Shown in pieces: positions 29,424-35,301 of a DNA stretch of 52,952 nucleotides (position 1 is its first letter; every line of letters begins with the position of its first letter). The stretch is taken from the IMG/VR virus record IMGVR_UViG_3300027833_000068, positions 1-52,952 of that record. One strand, given 5' to 3'. The notes beneath the pieces were generated by a model. The model was not told where the DNA came from, did no database searches, and saw only the letters and a program-made list of their open reading frames with translations. The position numbers and the translations under genes are program-made. Source of the DNA: a virus.

Positions 29424-30446
29424 TTGTTTAAGAAAGCCGCTGTCTTTACCGATATTCACTTCGGTTTAAAAAGCAATTCGCGTGTTCATAATGACGACTG
29501 TGAAGAATTTATTGATTGGTACATAGAACAAGCACAAGCTGCCGGTTGTGAAACTGGTATCTTCTGCGGAGACTGGCATCACAACAGAAATAGCCTTAAC
29601 CTTACAACTATGGATGCAACTATTAGATCCATGGAAAAATTGGGTAATGCATTTGAAAAGTTTTATTTCTTTGATGGTAATCATGATTTATACTACAAAG
29701 ACAAAAGAGATGTAAATTCAACAGCATTTGCAAAACACATTCCCGGAATTACGTTTGTTGACGAAATGATGGTTGAAGAAGATGTTGCACTTGTTCCTTG
29801 GTTAGTAGGCGATGAATGGAAGAAAATACAAAAGTGTAAAGCAAAGTATATGTTTGGTCACTTTGAACTTCCTAGTTTTTATATGAACGCAATGGTTAAG
29901 ATGCCCGATCACGGAGGCGATCTTAACAAACAACATTTTGCAAATCAAGATTATGTGTTTAGTGGACACTTTCACAAAAGACAAACACAGGGTAAAATAC
30001 ATTATATCGGTAATGCGTTTCCACACAACTATGCAGATGCGTGGGACGACGATAGAGGTATGATGATATTAGATCGTGAAAACGATTTAGAACCAGAATA
30101 CATCAATTGGGAAGATTGTCCAAAGTATCGGACTGTAAAACTTTCAAAACTAATTGATGAACAGAGCACTCTTATTAAGAGTAGAATGTATCTGCGTGTA
30201 GAACTTGACATTGACATTAGTTACGAAGAAGCAAGTTTTATTAAAGAAACATTTATAAGAGATTATAAATGTAGAGAAATTACACTTATTCCCCAATCAC
30301 AAATTGAGGAAATATCAACAGACTTAGACATTAGCAAATTTGTTAGTGTTGACCAAATTGTTGCAGGTGAAATAGCAGAACTAGATACAGACTCTTTTGA
30401 TAAGGTAAAACTTTTGGAGATTTATAACGGATTGGCACATGATTAA
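29424..30446 (+). CDS. gp47: Recombination endonuclease subunit gp47 (Mre11/SbcD-like)
   Basis: At 340 residues it is the size of T4 gp47 (339). All calcineurin-like phosphoesterase motifs are present: DIHFG (D10, H12), GDWHH (D50, H52), GNHD (N86, H87), GHFE and SGHFHKR. These bind two metal ions and give nuclease activity. With gp46 it forms the Mre11/Rad50-type complex that resects DNA ends for phage recombination and recombination-primed replication, and helps degrade host DNA. The start is TTG at 29424 with TGGAGG 7 nt upstream. It overlaps gp46 by eight bases (ATGATTAA), so the subunits are translationally coupled. A perfect sigma70 promoter lies about 30 nt upstream. Confidence 0.96.
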   Translation: MFKKAAVFTDIHFGLKSNSRVHNDDCEEFIDWYIEQAQAAGCETGIFCGDWHHNRNSLNLTTMDATIRSMEKLGNAFEKFYFFDGNHDLYYKDKRDVNSTAFAKHIPGITFVDEMMVEEDVALVPWLVGDEWKKIQKCKAKYMFGHFELPSFYMNAMVKMPDHGGDLNKQHFANQDYVFSGHFHKRQTQGKIHYIGNAFPHNYADAWDDDRGMMILDRENDLEPEYINWEDCPKYRTVKLSKLIDEQSTLIKSRMYLRVELDIDISYEEASFIKETFIRDYKCREITLIPQSQIEEISTDLDISKFVSVDQIVAGEIAELDTDSFDKVKLLEIYNGLAHD

Positions 30447-32211
30447 AATTCAAGACCTAACAGTAAGAAATTTTATGAGTGTTGGGAATCAAACCCAAGC
30501 GGTAGATTTCGACAAACAACAACTTACATTAGTACTCGGCGAAAACTTAGATCAAGGAGGTGACGATTCTGGCTCGCGAAACGGTACTGGTAAAACTACA
30601 ATCATCAATGCACTAAGTTATGCACTCTACGGAAATGCATTAACTAATATTAGAAAAAATAACTTAATTAACAAAACTAATTCTAAAGGTATGTTAGTTA
30701 CTCTTTCTTTTGAGAAAGATAGTCTTCAATATCGCATTGAACGTGGTAGATCCCCAAATTTATTAAAGTTCTACATTAACAATGAAGAACAAGTTGACAT
30801 AGATGAATCGCAAGGCGATAGTCGTAAGACTCAAGAATCAATAGACCATTTGCTAGGTATGAGCCATGATATGTTTAAGCACATTGTTGCATTAAACACA
30901 TACACAGAGCCATTCCTAAGTATGCGTACTAACGATCAAAGAGCTATTATTGAACAACTTTTAGGTATTACAATATTATCCGAAAAGGCAGATGTACTTA
31001 AAGATGATATTAGAGATACTAAGGATAATCTAAGTCAAGAGACAATGCGTATTAATGCATTACAAACAGCAAACGAAAAAATTGACGAAACAATTAACGG
31101 TCTTAAAAGTAAACAGAAAGCATGGCTATCTAAACGTACTACAGACACAATAAAGTTACGTGAAGCAATTGACGAATTAGAACATTTGGACATTGAATTA
31201 GAACTAGAATCACATGAAAAATTAACAAATTGGTCTGAACTAAACAATTCTATTTTGGCTCTTAATAAAGAGAAAAGCACACTAGAGACTGCACAGTTAC
31301 GTGCTACTAAGTCTGTGTCTAAAGTTGAAAAAGATATCTTACAACTAGATAATGCTGCTTGTCATACATGTGGACAATCATTACATGCTGACAAAAAAGC
31401 AGAAATATTAGATAACAAATCTAAAGAACTAACTGACGCTGATGCATATCTTACTGAAGTATCTGATAAGTTAAATGTTGTAATTACTGAACTTTCAAAC
31501 ATTGGAGACATTAACGGTCGTCCAAATACTTTTTATGAAACTTCTAAAGAAGCGTATGCTCATAAGAGTAATGTTAGCAACTTAACACAGGCATGGAGCA
31601 ACAAAAAAGACGAAGCTGATCCATATCAAGAACAAATTGACGATCTTGAAAATAGTGCAAAACAAGAGATTGATTGGGAAGAAATTAATACGTTAACTTC
31701 GCTCAAAGAACATCAAGAATTTTTATTGAAACTACTTACTAATAAAGATAGCTTTATACGTAAAAAGATTATTGATCAAAATTTAGCATATTTAAACAAT
31801 AGACTTACTAACTATCTTGATAGATTAGGACTACCGCACAGTGTTACATTCCAAAATGATCTTAGTGTAGAAATTACACAACTTGGTCAAGACTTAGACT
31901 TTGATAACTTGTCAAGAGGCGAACGTAACAGACTTATACTTGGTATGAGTTTTGCGTTCAGAGATGTATGGGAAAGTTTGTATCAAAATATTAACTTACT
32001 ATTCATTGACGAACTTATTGACAGTGGCATGGATGCTAACGGAGTTGAAAACTCGTTAAGTGTACTTAAAAAGATGGCTAGAGAACGTGATAAAAATATC
32101 TACTTAATATCACATAAAGATGAATTAATTGGTAGAGTTAACAATGTTCTTAAAGTTATAAAAGAGAACGGATTTACAAGTTATGAAAACGATGTTCAAG
32201 TGATAGAATAA
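30439..32211 (+). CDS. gp46: Recombination endonuclease subunit gp46 (Rad50/SbcC-like ATPase)
   Basis: The 590-residue protein has the SMC/Rad50 plan: Walker A near residues 45-54 (GSRNGTGKTT), a long coiled coil (about 180-450) interrupted by a zinc hook C308-H-T-C311, the ABC signature NLSRGERNRL (about 489-498), and Walker B LLFIDELIDSGMD with a following ISHKDEL switch region. T4 gp46 is 560 aa. The ATPase clamps DNA and regulates gp47 nuclease. The start overlaps gp47; the stop overlaps the next gene (TAATG). The ABC head, hook and signature are all intact. Confidence 0.96.
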   Translation: MIKIQDLTVRNFMSVGNQTQAVDFDKQQLTLVLGENLDQGGDDSGSRNGTGKTTIINALSYALYGNALTNIRKNNLINKTNSKGMLVTLSFEKDSLQYRIERGRSPNLLKFYINNEEQVDIDESQGDSRKTQESIDHLLGMSHDMFKHIVALNTYTEPFLSMRTNDQRAIIEQLLGITILSEKADVLKDDIRDTKDNLSQETMRINALQTANEKIDETINGLKSKQKAWLSKRTTDTIKLREAIDELEHLDIELELESHEKLTNWSELNNSILALNKEKSTLETAQLRATKSVSKVEKDILQLDNAACHTCGQSLHADKKAEILDNKSKELTDADAYLTEVSDKLNVVITELSNIGDINGRPNTFYETSKEAYAHKSNVSNLTQAWSNKKDEADPYQEQIDDLENSAKQEIDWEEINTLTSLKEHQEFLLKLLTNKDSFIRKKIIDQNLAYLNNRLTNYLDRLGLPHSVTFQNDLSVEITQLGQDLDFDNLSRGERNRLILGMSFAFRDVWESLYQNINLLFIDELIDSGMDANGVENSLSVLKKMARERDKNIYLISHKDELIGRVNNVLKVIKENGFTSYENDVQVIE

Positions 32212-32399
32212 TGGACGATACACACGATAAACTTATTAAAGCATATCTTATGTACTTTGAAGAAAATGAAAAGTTCGAAGCACGTAATTCTGTGAGAACA
32301 CACGGAAGTGCAAGACGTGCTTTAAGACAGTTACGTATGTTAGCAAAAGAACGTATGGACGAAATACACACTAAACATAAAGGCAAAAGTCAGAACTAG
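32211..32399 (+). CDS. Small basic helical protein downstream of gp46 (62 aa)
   Basis: Translation is coupled to gp46 through TAATG. The product is mostly helical and Arg/Lys-rich: KLIKAYLMYFEENEKFE, ARRALRQLRMLAKERMDEI, ending KHKGKSQN. This pattern (acidic-aromatic helix, then an A-R-A/R-AL-x-L helix and KER) recurs in small phage and bacterial proteins sometimes labelled histone-H1-like; that is a resemblance, not a firm family call. Its position in the early recombination operon and its basic charge suggest nucleic-acid binding, perhaps with the gp46/47 complex. Function unknown. Confidence 0.7.
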   Translation: MDDTHDKLIKAYLMYFEENEKFEARNSVRTHGSARRALRQLRMLAKERMDEIHTKHKGKSQN

Positions 32400-32406
32400 T
32401 CTAACA

Positions 32407-32437
32407 CCATGCAAGAAGGAAATAATTACTTGCATGG
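32407..32437 (+). promoter_or_regulatory. RNA hairpin sequestering the start of the GIY-YIG gene
   Basis: CCATGCAAG (32407-32415) and CTTGCATGG (32429-32437) form a perfect 9-bp stem. The 13-nt loop contains AAGGA, the only good ribosome site, while the start ATG (32434-32436) lies inside the 3' arm. Folded mRNA should block initiation or force an unusual start. Confidence 0.75.
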
Positions 32438-32883
32438 AGTGGACGTACAAAGGCAAAAAACTTAAAGAAATACCAGACGAGTACGAAGGCTTCGTTTATT
32501 TAATAACGAACAAAAAGACTGGTCAAAAATACGTAGGCAAAAAACTAGCAAAATTTAAGACCACAAAGCCACCACTCAAAGGCAGAAAAAACAAACGCAG
32601 AGGATACAAAGAGTCAGACTGGAAAACTTACTATGGTAGTTCAGACAGACTTAATGCAGATGTTGCAACACTAGGCGAAAAGCACTTCACAAGAGAAATA
32701 CTATACCTATGTAAAGGTAGGGGCGAAATGTCCTACATAGAGGCAAGAGAGCAGTTTGACAGGCGAGTACTTGAAACAGATGATTACTATAATGGAATCA
32801 TTAATGTTAGAGTAGGCGGATCAGATAAACTCAAACAGGCATTACTAGAACACCACATCAAGGCAAAACAAACCAACACATAA
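32434..32883 (+). CDS. GIY-YIG family endonuclease, probable homing nuclease
   Basis: The 149-residue protein has the two catalytic strands of the GIY-YIG fold near the N-terminus: GFVYLI (19-24) and QKYVGKK (31-37), then a basic region (GRKNKRRGYKESDW) and the motif TYYGSSDRLN. A later EAREQFDRRVLE helix supplies a candidate catalytic Glu. Similar small nucleases in T4-like phages are free-standing homing enzymes (Seg type) or repair-like nucleases. No separate DNA-binding domain is obvious beyond Lys/Arg clusters. It follows the early gp47-gp46 operon after a 34-nt gap with the hairpin. The AAGGA-to-ATG spacing is 13 nt, longer than optimal, unless folding changes the geometry. Confidence 0.75.
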   Translation: MEWTYKGKKLKEIPDEYEGFVYLITNKKTGQKYVGKKLAKFKTTKPPLKGRKNKRRGYKESDWKTYYGSSDRLNADVATLGEKHFTREILYLCKGRGEMSYIEAREQFDRRVLETDDYYNGIINVRVGGSDKLKQALLEHHIKAKQTNT

Positions 32884-33200
32884 GGTTGGCGGGCCAGACT
32901 AGAAATACCGCTGTGGAAAAAGCTCTCGTATAGAAGCACACGTACATATTGATTGACACACCAGAGTGTGGAAGCCATCAAACAAATTGGGCTCACTAGT
33001 TGATATAGATTGCATGTTGGCAGTCGAAAAACACAAACACAGTACATAAAAACTCTTTAGCAATAGGAACGAAGCGAGAGGTAGCGCAAGCGATGTCGAC
33101 GTAGGTTGGGAAAGGTCAGAGCCCATTGTACTTTGTGTATAAACAATTACCTACTTCCAATGTCTCGGCTGGTGCGACTCACATGAAGCGTATTTTGAGA

Positions 33201-33230
33201 TTAGATGGGACCGTAACAGGTTCCGTCTGA
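33201..33230 (+). other. Strong 12-bp RNA hairpin in the gene-free region
   Basis: TTAGATGGGACC pairs with GGTTCCGTCTGA across a 6-nt loop (GTAACA), using three G-U pairs. The wobble pairs are favourable only on the plus-strand transcript, which suggests an RNA read rightward. No T-run follows, so it is not a simple terminator. Confidence 0.5.
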
Positions 33231-33256
33231 CTGAAACAATCTACATGAAACTTAAA

Positions 33257-33278
33257 CATTATTACATTCGTAATAATG
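33257..33278. other. AT-rich perfect hairpin
   Basis: CATTATTAC and GTAATAATG form a perfect 9-bp stem with a 4-nt loop (ATTC). It is AT-rich with no clean T-run on either side. It may be part of the structured region or a weak terminator. Confidence 0.35.
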
Positions 33279-33342
33279 CATTTGTTCATATTATAATCAC
33301 TTCTATCAAACAAAAAAGTTAGTTTGAGCGTTAGCGAAAACA

Positions 33343-33362
33343 TTAAGAGCTTTAGCTCTTAA
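33343..33362 (-). terminator. Possible terminator hairpin, best read leftward
   Basis: TTAAGAGC and GCTCTTAA form a perfect 8-bp stem with a 4-nt loop. On the minus strand the stem is followed by TGTTTTCG, on the plus strand by ACAAAAAC. It could stop transcripts leaking leftward, but the T-run is broken. Confidence 0.35.
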
Positions 33363-33368
33363 CAAAAA

Positions 33369-33376
33369 CATAAATA
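33369..33376 (+). promoter_or_regulatory. T4-type late promoter box CATAAATA
   Basis: The plus strand reads CATAAATAGTATTAG, one mismatch from TATAAATA, 30 nt before the ATG at 33407. The downstream GTATTAG resembles the CTATT tail of other late boxes here. Confidence 0.6.
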
Positions 33377-33406
33377 GTATTAGTAAACTTATAAGGTATA
33401 TTCAAG

Positions 33407-34147
33407 ATGAAAATAAATGATATTCTAATAGAAGCAAAAGCTGATCCTGATGTAGTAAAAAGATTTGCAGGAGTTGCTGATAGCCAACGTTCATATTACA
33501 TACACCATTGGGCAAAAGAAAAAGGCATAGACACTGATGATGCTATGCACATGGCAGGCTATGTACAAAATGGTTACTTAGGTGCTGGTGCTTGGAACTG
33601 GCGTTATGTAGGTATGGAGGAAAGTTTAGCAACCGAAGCTCCTGTAGGAATGTTAAAAAGAGCTGGACAGGCCGTAGGTGCTAAAGCACTTGGAGCAATT
33701 GGCATGAAGGGCAAAGCAGGCAACTTAGCAGGCAAAGCAGATCTTAGTGCTACAGCAAATACCTTATACAATCAATTTAGACAGTACCTTGGAACACAAG
33801 AACTAGATATAAAAAATGCAACAGGAGCATCTTTAGTTGCGTTTTTAAAATCTAAGCGTGTTAAGAAAATTGGTGCTGTTCCTAAAGGTCCACTAACTAA
33901 GCAAGTTATGGACACAGCATTTATGCAAGCCGCAAAAGAAGCAATGAATACACAGCAAGGCGTAAAAGGACCAGTTGCTAGTCCTGCTCCTAAGAAAGCT
34001 GTTGCTAAAAAAGTTCCAGTTGGATCTAGTGGTTATGTAAAGACTAAGGATGCTGCACTTCAACTCAATGCAAAAGAGAAAAGAAGATTAATTCAACAGA
34101 TTGAAAAAAGTATTAAAGTTAGTCCGGCTAAGAAACCTACTGTTTAA
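33407..34147 (+). CDS. Unknown late protein with basic Ala/Lys-rich tail (246 aa)
   Basis: I do not recognise the family. It begins MKINDILIEA, an opening seen in many phage virion-associated proteins. Residues about 15-75 form a compact W/Y-rich unit (SYYIHHWAKEKGI, DAMHMAGYVQNGYLG, AWNWRYVGMEE). A Gly/Ala/Lys-rich stretch (about 80-110) follows, then a helical unit (TLYNQFRQYLG, GASLVAFLKSKRVKK, about 115-170) and a basic Pro/Ala/Lys-rich C-terminus. It has its own late promoter box and an AAGG ribosome site about 10 nt upstream, so late expression is likely. Its stop overlaps the end of the convergent gp26 extension frame by four bases. A DNA-contacting or packaged protein is possible from the charge; not shown. 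Confidence 0.65.
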   Translation: MKINDILIEAKADPDVVKRFAGVADSQRSYYIHHWAKEKGIDTDDAMHMAGYVQNGYLGAGAWNWRYVGMEESLATEAPVGMLKRAGQAVGAKALGAIGMKGKAGNLAGKADLSATANTLYNQFRQYLGTQELDIKNATGASLVAFLKSKRVKKIGAVPKGPLTKQVMDTAFMQAAKEAMNTQQGVKGPVASPAPKKAVAKKVPVGSSGYVKTKDAALQLNAKEKRRLIQQIEKSIKVSPAKKPTV

Positions 34148-34374
34148 AAATAAGGTAAACCGGACTTTTTAGTTGTTTCTAAATTTTCTTTGATAATATC
34201 AGAAATAATATCTCTATCTTCAGGCGGAAGTTCAAACGCCTCATTCATAGTTAACGATCCGCGCATATGCCATGCAAGTTTAAAAAGATTGTAACGCATT
34301 TGCTTAACTTCGTCATCTAGGACCTTAACTTCGTTAAGGATTTGTTGTACTGGTAGTGCTAAGATCCTGATGCG
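34144..34374 (-). CDS. Frameshift extension of gp26 (C-terminal part of a 359-aa fusion)
   Basis: This frame lies -1 to gp26. It opens just after an in-frame TGA six codons upstream of the slip site, passes the gp26 stop and ends at TAA 34146-34144. It has no ATG, GTG or TTG before an internal ATG some 26 codons in, yet the residues before that ATG look coding (LPVQQILNEVKVLDDEVKQM). The core is a compact helical domain, RYNLFKLAWHMRGSLTMNEA then FELPPEDRDIISDII and TTKKSGLPYF. The 'L-AWHMRG-LT-EA--L---R' character resembles C-terminal extensions of tail-assembly chaperones. Expression by -1 slippage at TTTTTTC would add 76 codons after gp26 residue 283. Separate initiation at the internal ATG (51 aa) is the alternative. 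Confidence 0.65.
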   Translation of the reverse strand, partial: RIRILALPVQQILNEVKVLDDEVKQMRYNLFKLAWHMRGSLTMNEAFELPPEDRDIISDIIKENLETTKKSGLPYF

Positions 34375-35222
34375 AAAAAACTTGATTGATCAAATGTTAC
34401 AGGAACTTCATAAGTTTCTGGCACACCTGCTTCTATTTCTTCCGGAGTAGCATCTACTACTAGCGGCTTAACTTGAAACTTAGTTCTTTGTTCTTCAATA
34501 TGATTAGTAACACTTTCAAAAAGCCCTTGGTCTGTATTTGCAATAAACTCTTTGATATGGGCTTGGTCAGTAACAACATCATCGCCAACCTCAATTGATG
34601 CAATTGACTTTTCAAGGGTTAGTATAGTAAGGTCTGTTAGTTTTTTAAAACTTTCAGTAAACGTTGCTAACTTATCGCCTTCGGCCATATCAGTATCATT
34701 AATTACGTTAAATATTCTTTGTTCGTCAAATGTCTTTCTACTTGTTTCAGTAAACTCTCCGTAGGTTAACGGTCTTAGATTTACAATCATGCCATCTAAC
34801 TGAATAGCACTGTTGTAATCTACATTTGAAAACTGATCTAACATTATTCTTAGGTCTAAGTCAAAGTCTTTATCTTCACCAGTAACTGGTACTTTAATAC
34901 TAACTTCCATCATTTCGCCGTATGTTGCTATGCGAATAGCAATCAAACATGCATCAAGATCCATAGAAGGCATATTAAATGGATCTTTAATTGCCGGTAT
35001 ACAGCTGGTAATAACACTAGCTGTTGCTTGCCCGTTCAATAAAGCGTCCGGTGTTTTGATCATTATTTCGTCTCTAGCCGTCATAGGAAATACTGGATAC
35101 TCTCCGTTTTCTGATATTTCCAAACTTCCGGCAGGGTAATATTTTCCGTTACTTGGTAATGACAAATATATCTTAGGTTGTCTAAAATATTTCTGTAACG
35201 GATTAGTGTTTTTGTTTTCCAT
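34359..35222 (-). CDS. gp26: Baseplate hub assembly protein gp26 (tail-assembly chaperone candidate)
   Basis: This 287-residue protein matches the T4 baseplate protein (gp26-type) family as found in marine T4-like phages: QPKIYLSLPSNGKYYPAGSL (about 14-33), EYPVFPMTARDEIMIKTPDA, LLNGQATASVITSCIPAIKD and ACLIAIRIATYGEMMEVSI. The C-terminal half is helical. In T4, gp26 is required for hub assembly. AGGAG lies 5 nt before the ATG, and a perfect TATAAATA late box lies about 45 nt upstream. It stands alone on the minus strand between two plus-strand blocks, back to back with a tape-measure-like gene. The end of the gene carries a TTTTTTC slip site four codons before the stop, giving a short and a long product. 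Confidence 0.82.
   Translation of the reverse strand: MENKNTNPLQKYFRQPKIYLSLPSNGKYYPAGSLEISENGEYPVFPMTARDEIMIKTPDALLNGQATASVITSCIPAIKDPFNMPSMDLDACLIAIRIATYGEMMEVSIKVPVTGEDKDFDLDLRIMLDQFSNVDYNSAIQLDGMIVNLRPLTYGEFTETSRKTFDEQRIFNVINDTDMAEGDKLATFTESFKKLTDLTILTLEKSIASIEVGDDVVTDQAHIKEFIANTDQGLFESVTNHIEEQRTKFQVKPLVVDATPEEIEAGVPETYEVPVTFDQSSFFASGS
34374..34380 (-). promoter_or_regulatory. -1 programmed frameshift slip site TTTTTTC in gp26
   Basis: In the gp26 frame the heptamer reads T TTT TTC, the X XXY YYZ form needed for tandem -1 slippage. The gp26 stop TAG lies 15 nt downstream. A 7-bp hairpin (CCTTAAC/GTTAAGG, 34323-34339) begins 34 nt after the slip site; this is further than usual for a stimulator. 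Confidence 0.7.
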
Positions 35223-35234
35223 TTTTTCTCCTGG

Positions 35235-35241
35235 CTAAATA
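35235..35241 (+). promoter_or_regulatory. T4-type late promoter box CTAAATA before the tape-measure-like gene
   Basis: The plus strand reads GGCTAAATACTATTGTAAATG, sharing AAATACTATTGT with the 44802 promoter. It points at the gene at 35302, leaving a leader of about 55 nt. Confidence 0.55.
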
Positions 35242-35266
35242 CTATTGTAAATGTATATACCATTAT

Positions 35267-35274
35267 TATTTATA
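35267..35274 (-). promoter_or_regulatory. Perfect T4 late promoter box TATAAATA for gp26
   Basis: The minus strand reads GCGTATATAAATAATAATGG. It is an exact TATAAATA match about 45 nt before the gp26 start. It faces the rightward late box only 25 nt away, so the two late transcripts overlap at their 5' ends. Confidence 0.7.
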
Positions 35275-35301
35275 TACGCACATAACTGGAATTGACTATA
35301 A

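Larger units (their letters stand above)
32884..33406. other. 520-nt gene-free region with several hairpins; candidate structured RNA
   Basis: No convincing reading frame is present on either strand. The composition is less AT-rich than neighbours, with patches such as GGTTGGCGGGCC and AAGCGAGAGGTAGCGCAAGC. I see perfect or near-perfect hairpins at 32957-32970 (CACAC/GTGTG), 33201-33230, 33257-33278 and 33343-33362, and a long-range 7-nt complement (TGGGCTC 32988-32994 with GAGCCCA 33119-33125). No tRNA cloverleaf or tmRNA was found. It may encode a phage ncRNA or be remnant DNA next to the endonuclease. A TTGACA at 32953 lacks a matching -10. Confidence 0.4.

Noticed and set aside
32953-32958. 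TTGACA in the gene-free region as a promoter -35
   Set aside because: No TATAAT-like sequence 16-18 nt downstream.
33292-33297. TATAAT as a promoter -10
   Set aside because: No -35-like sequence at the right distance.
32884-33406. tRNA or tmRNA in the gene-free region
   Set aside because: No T-arm consensus, no acceptor stem pairing and no CCA-like end found by eye.
34323-34339. Hairpin CCTTAAC/GTTAAGG as the frameshift stimulator
   Set aside because: It begins 34 nt after the slip site, further than usual, and sits in coding sequence; kept only as a weak possibility.
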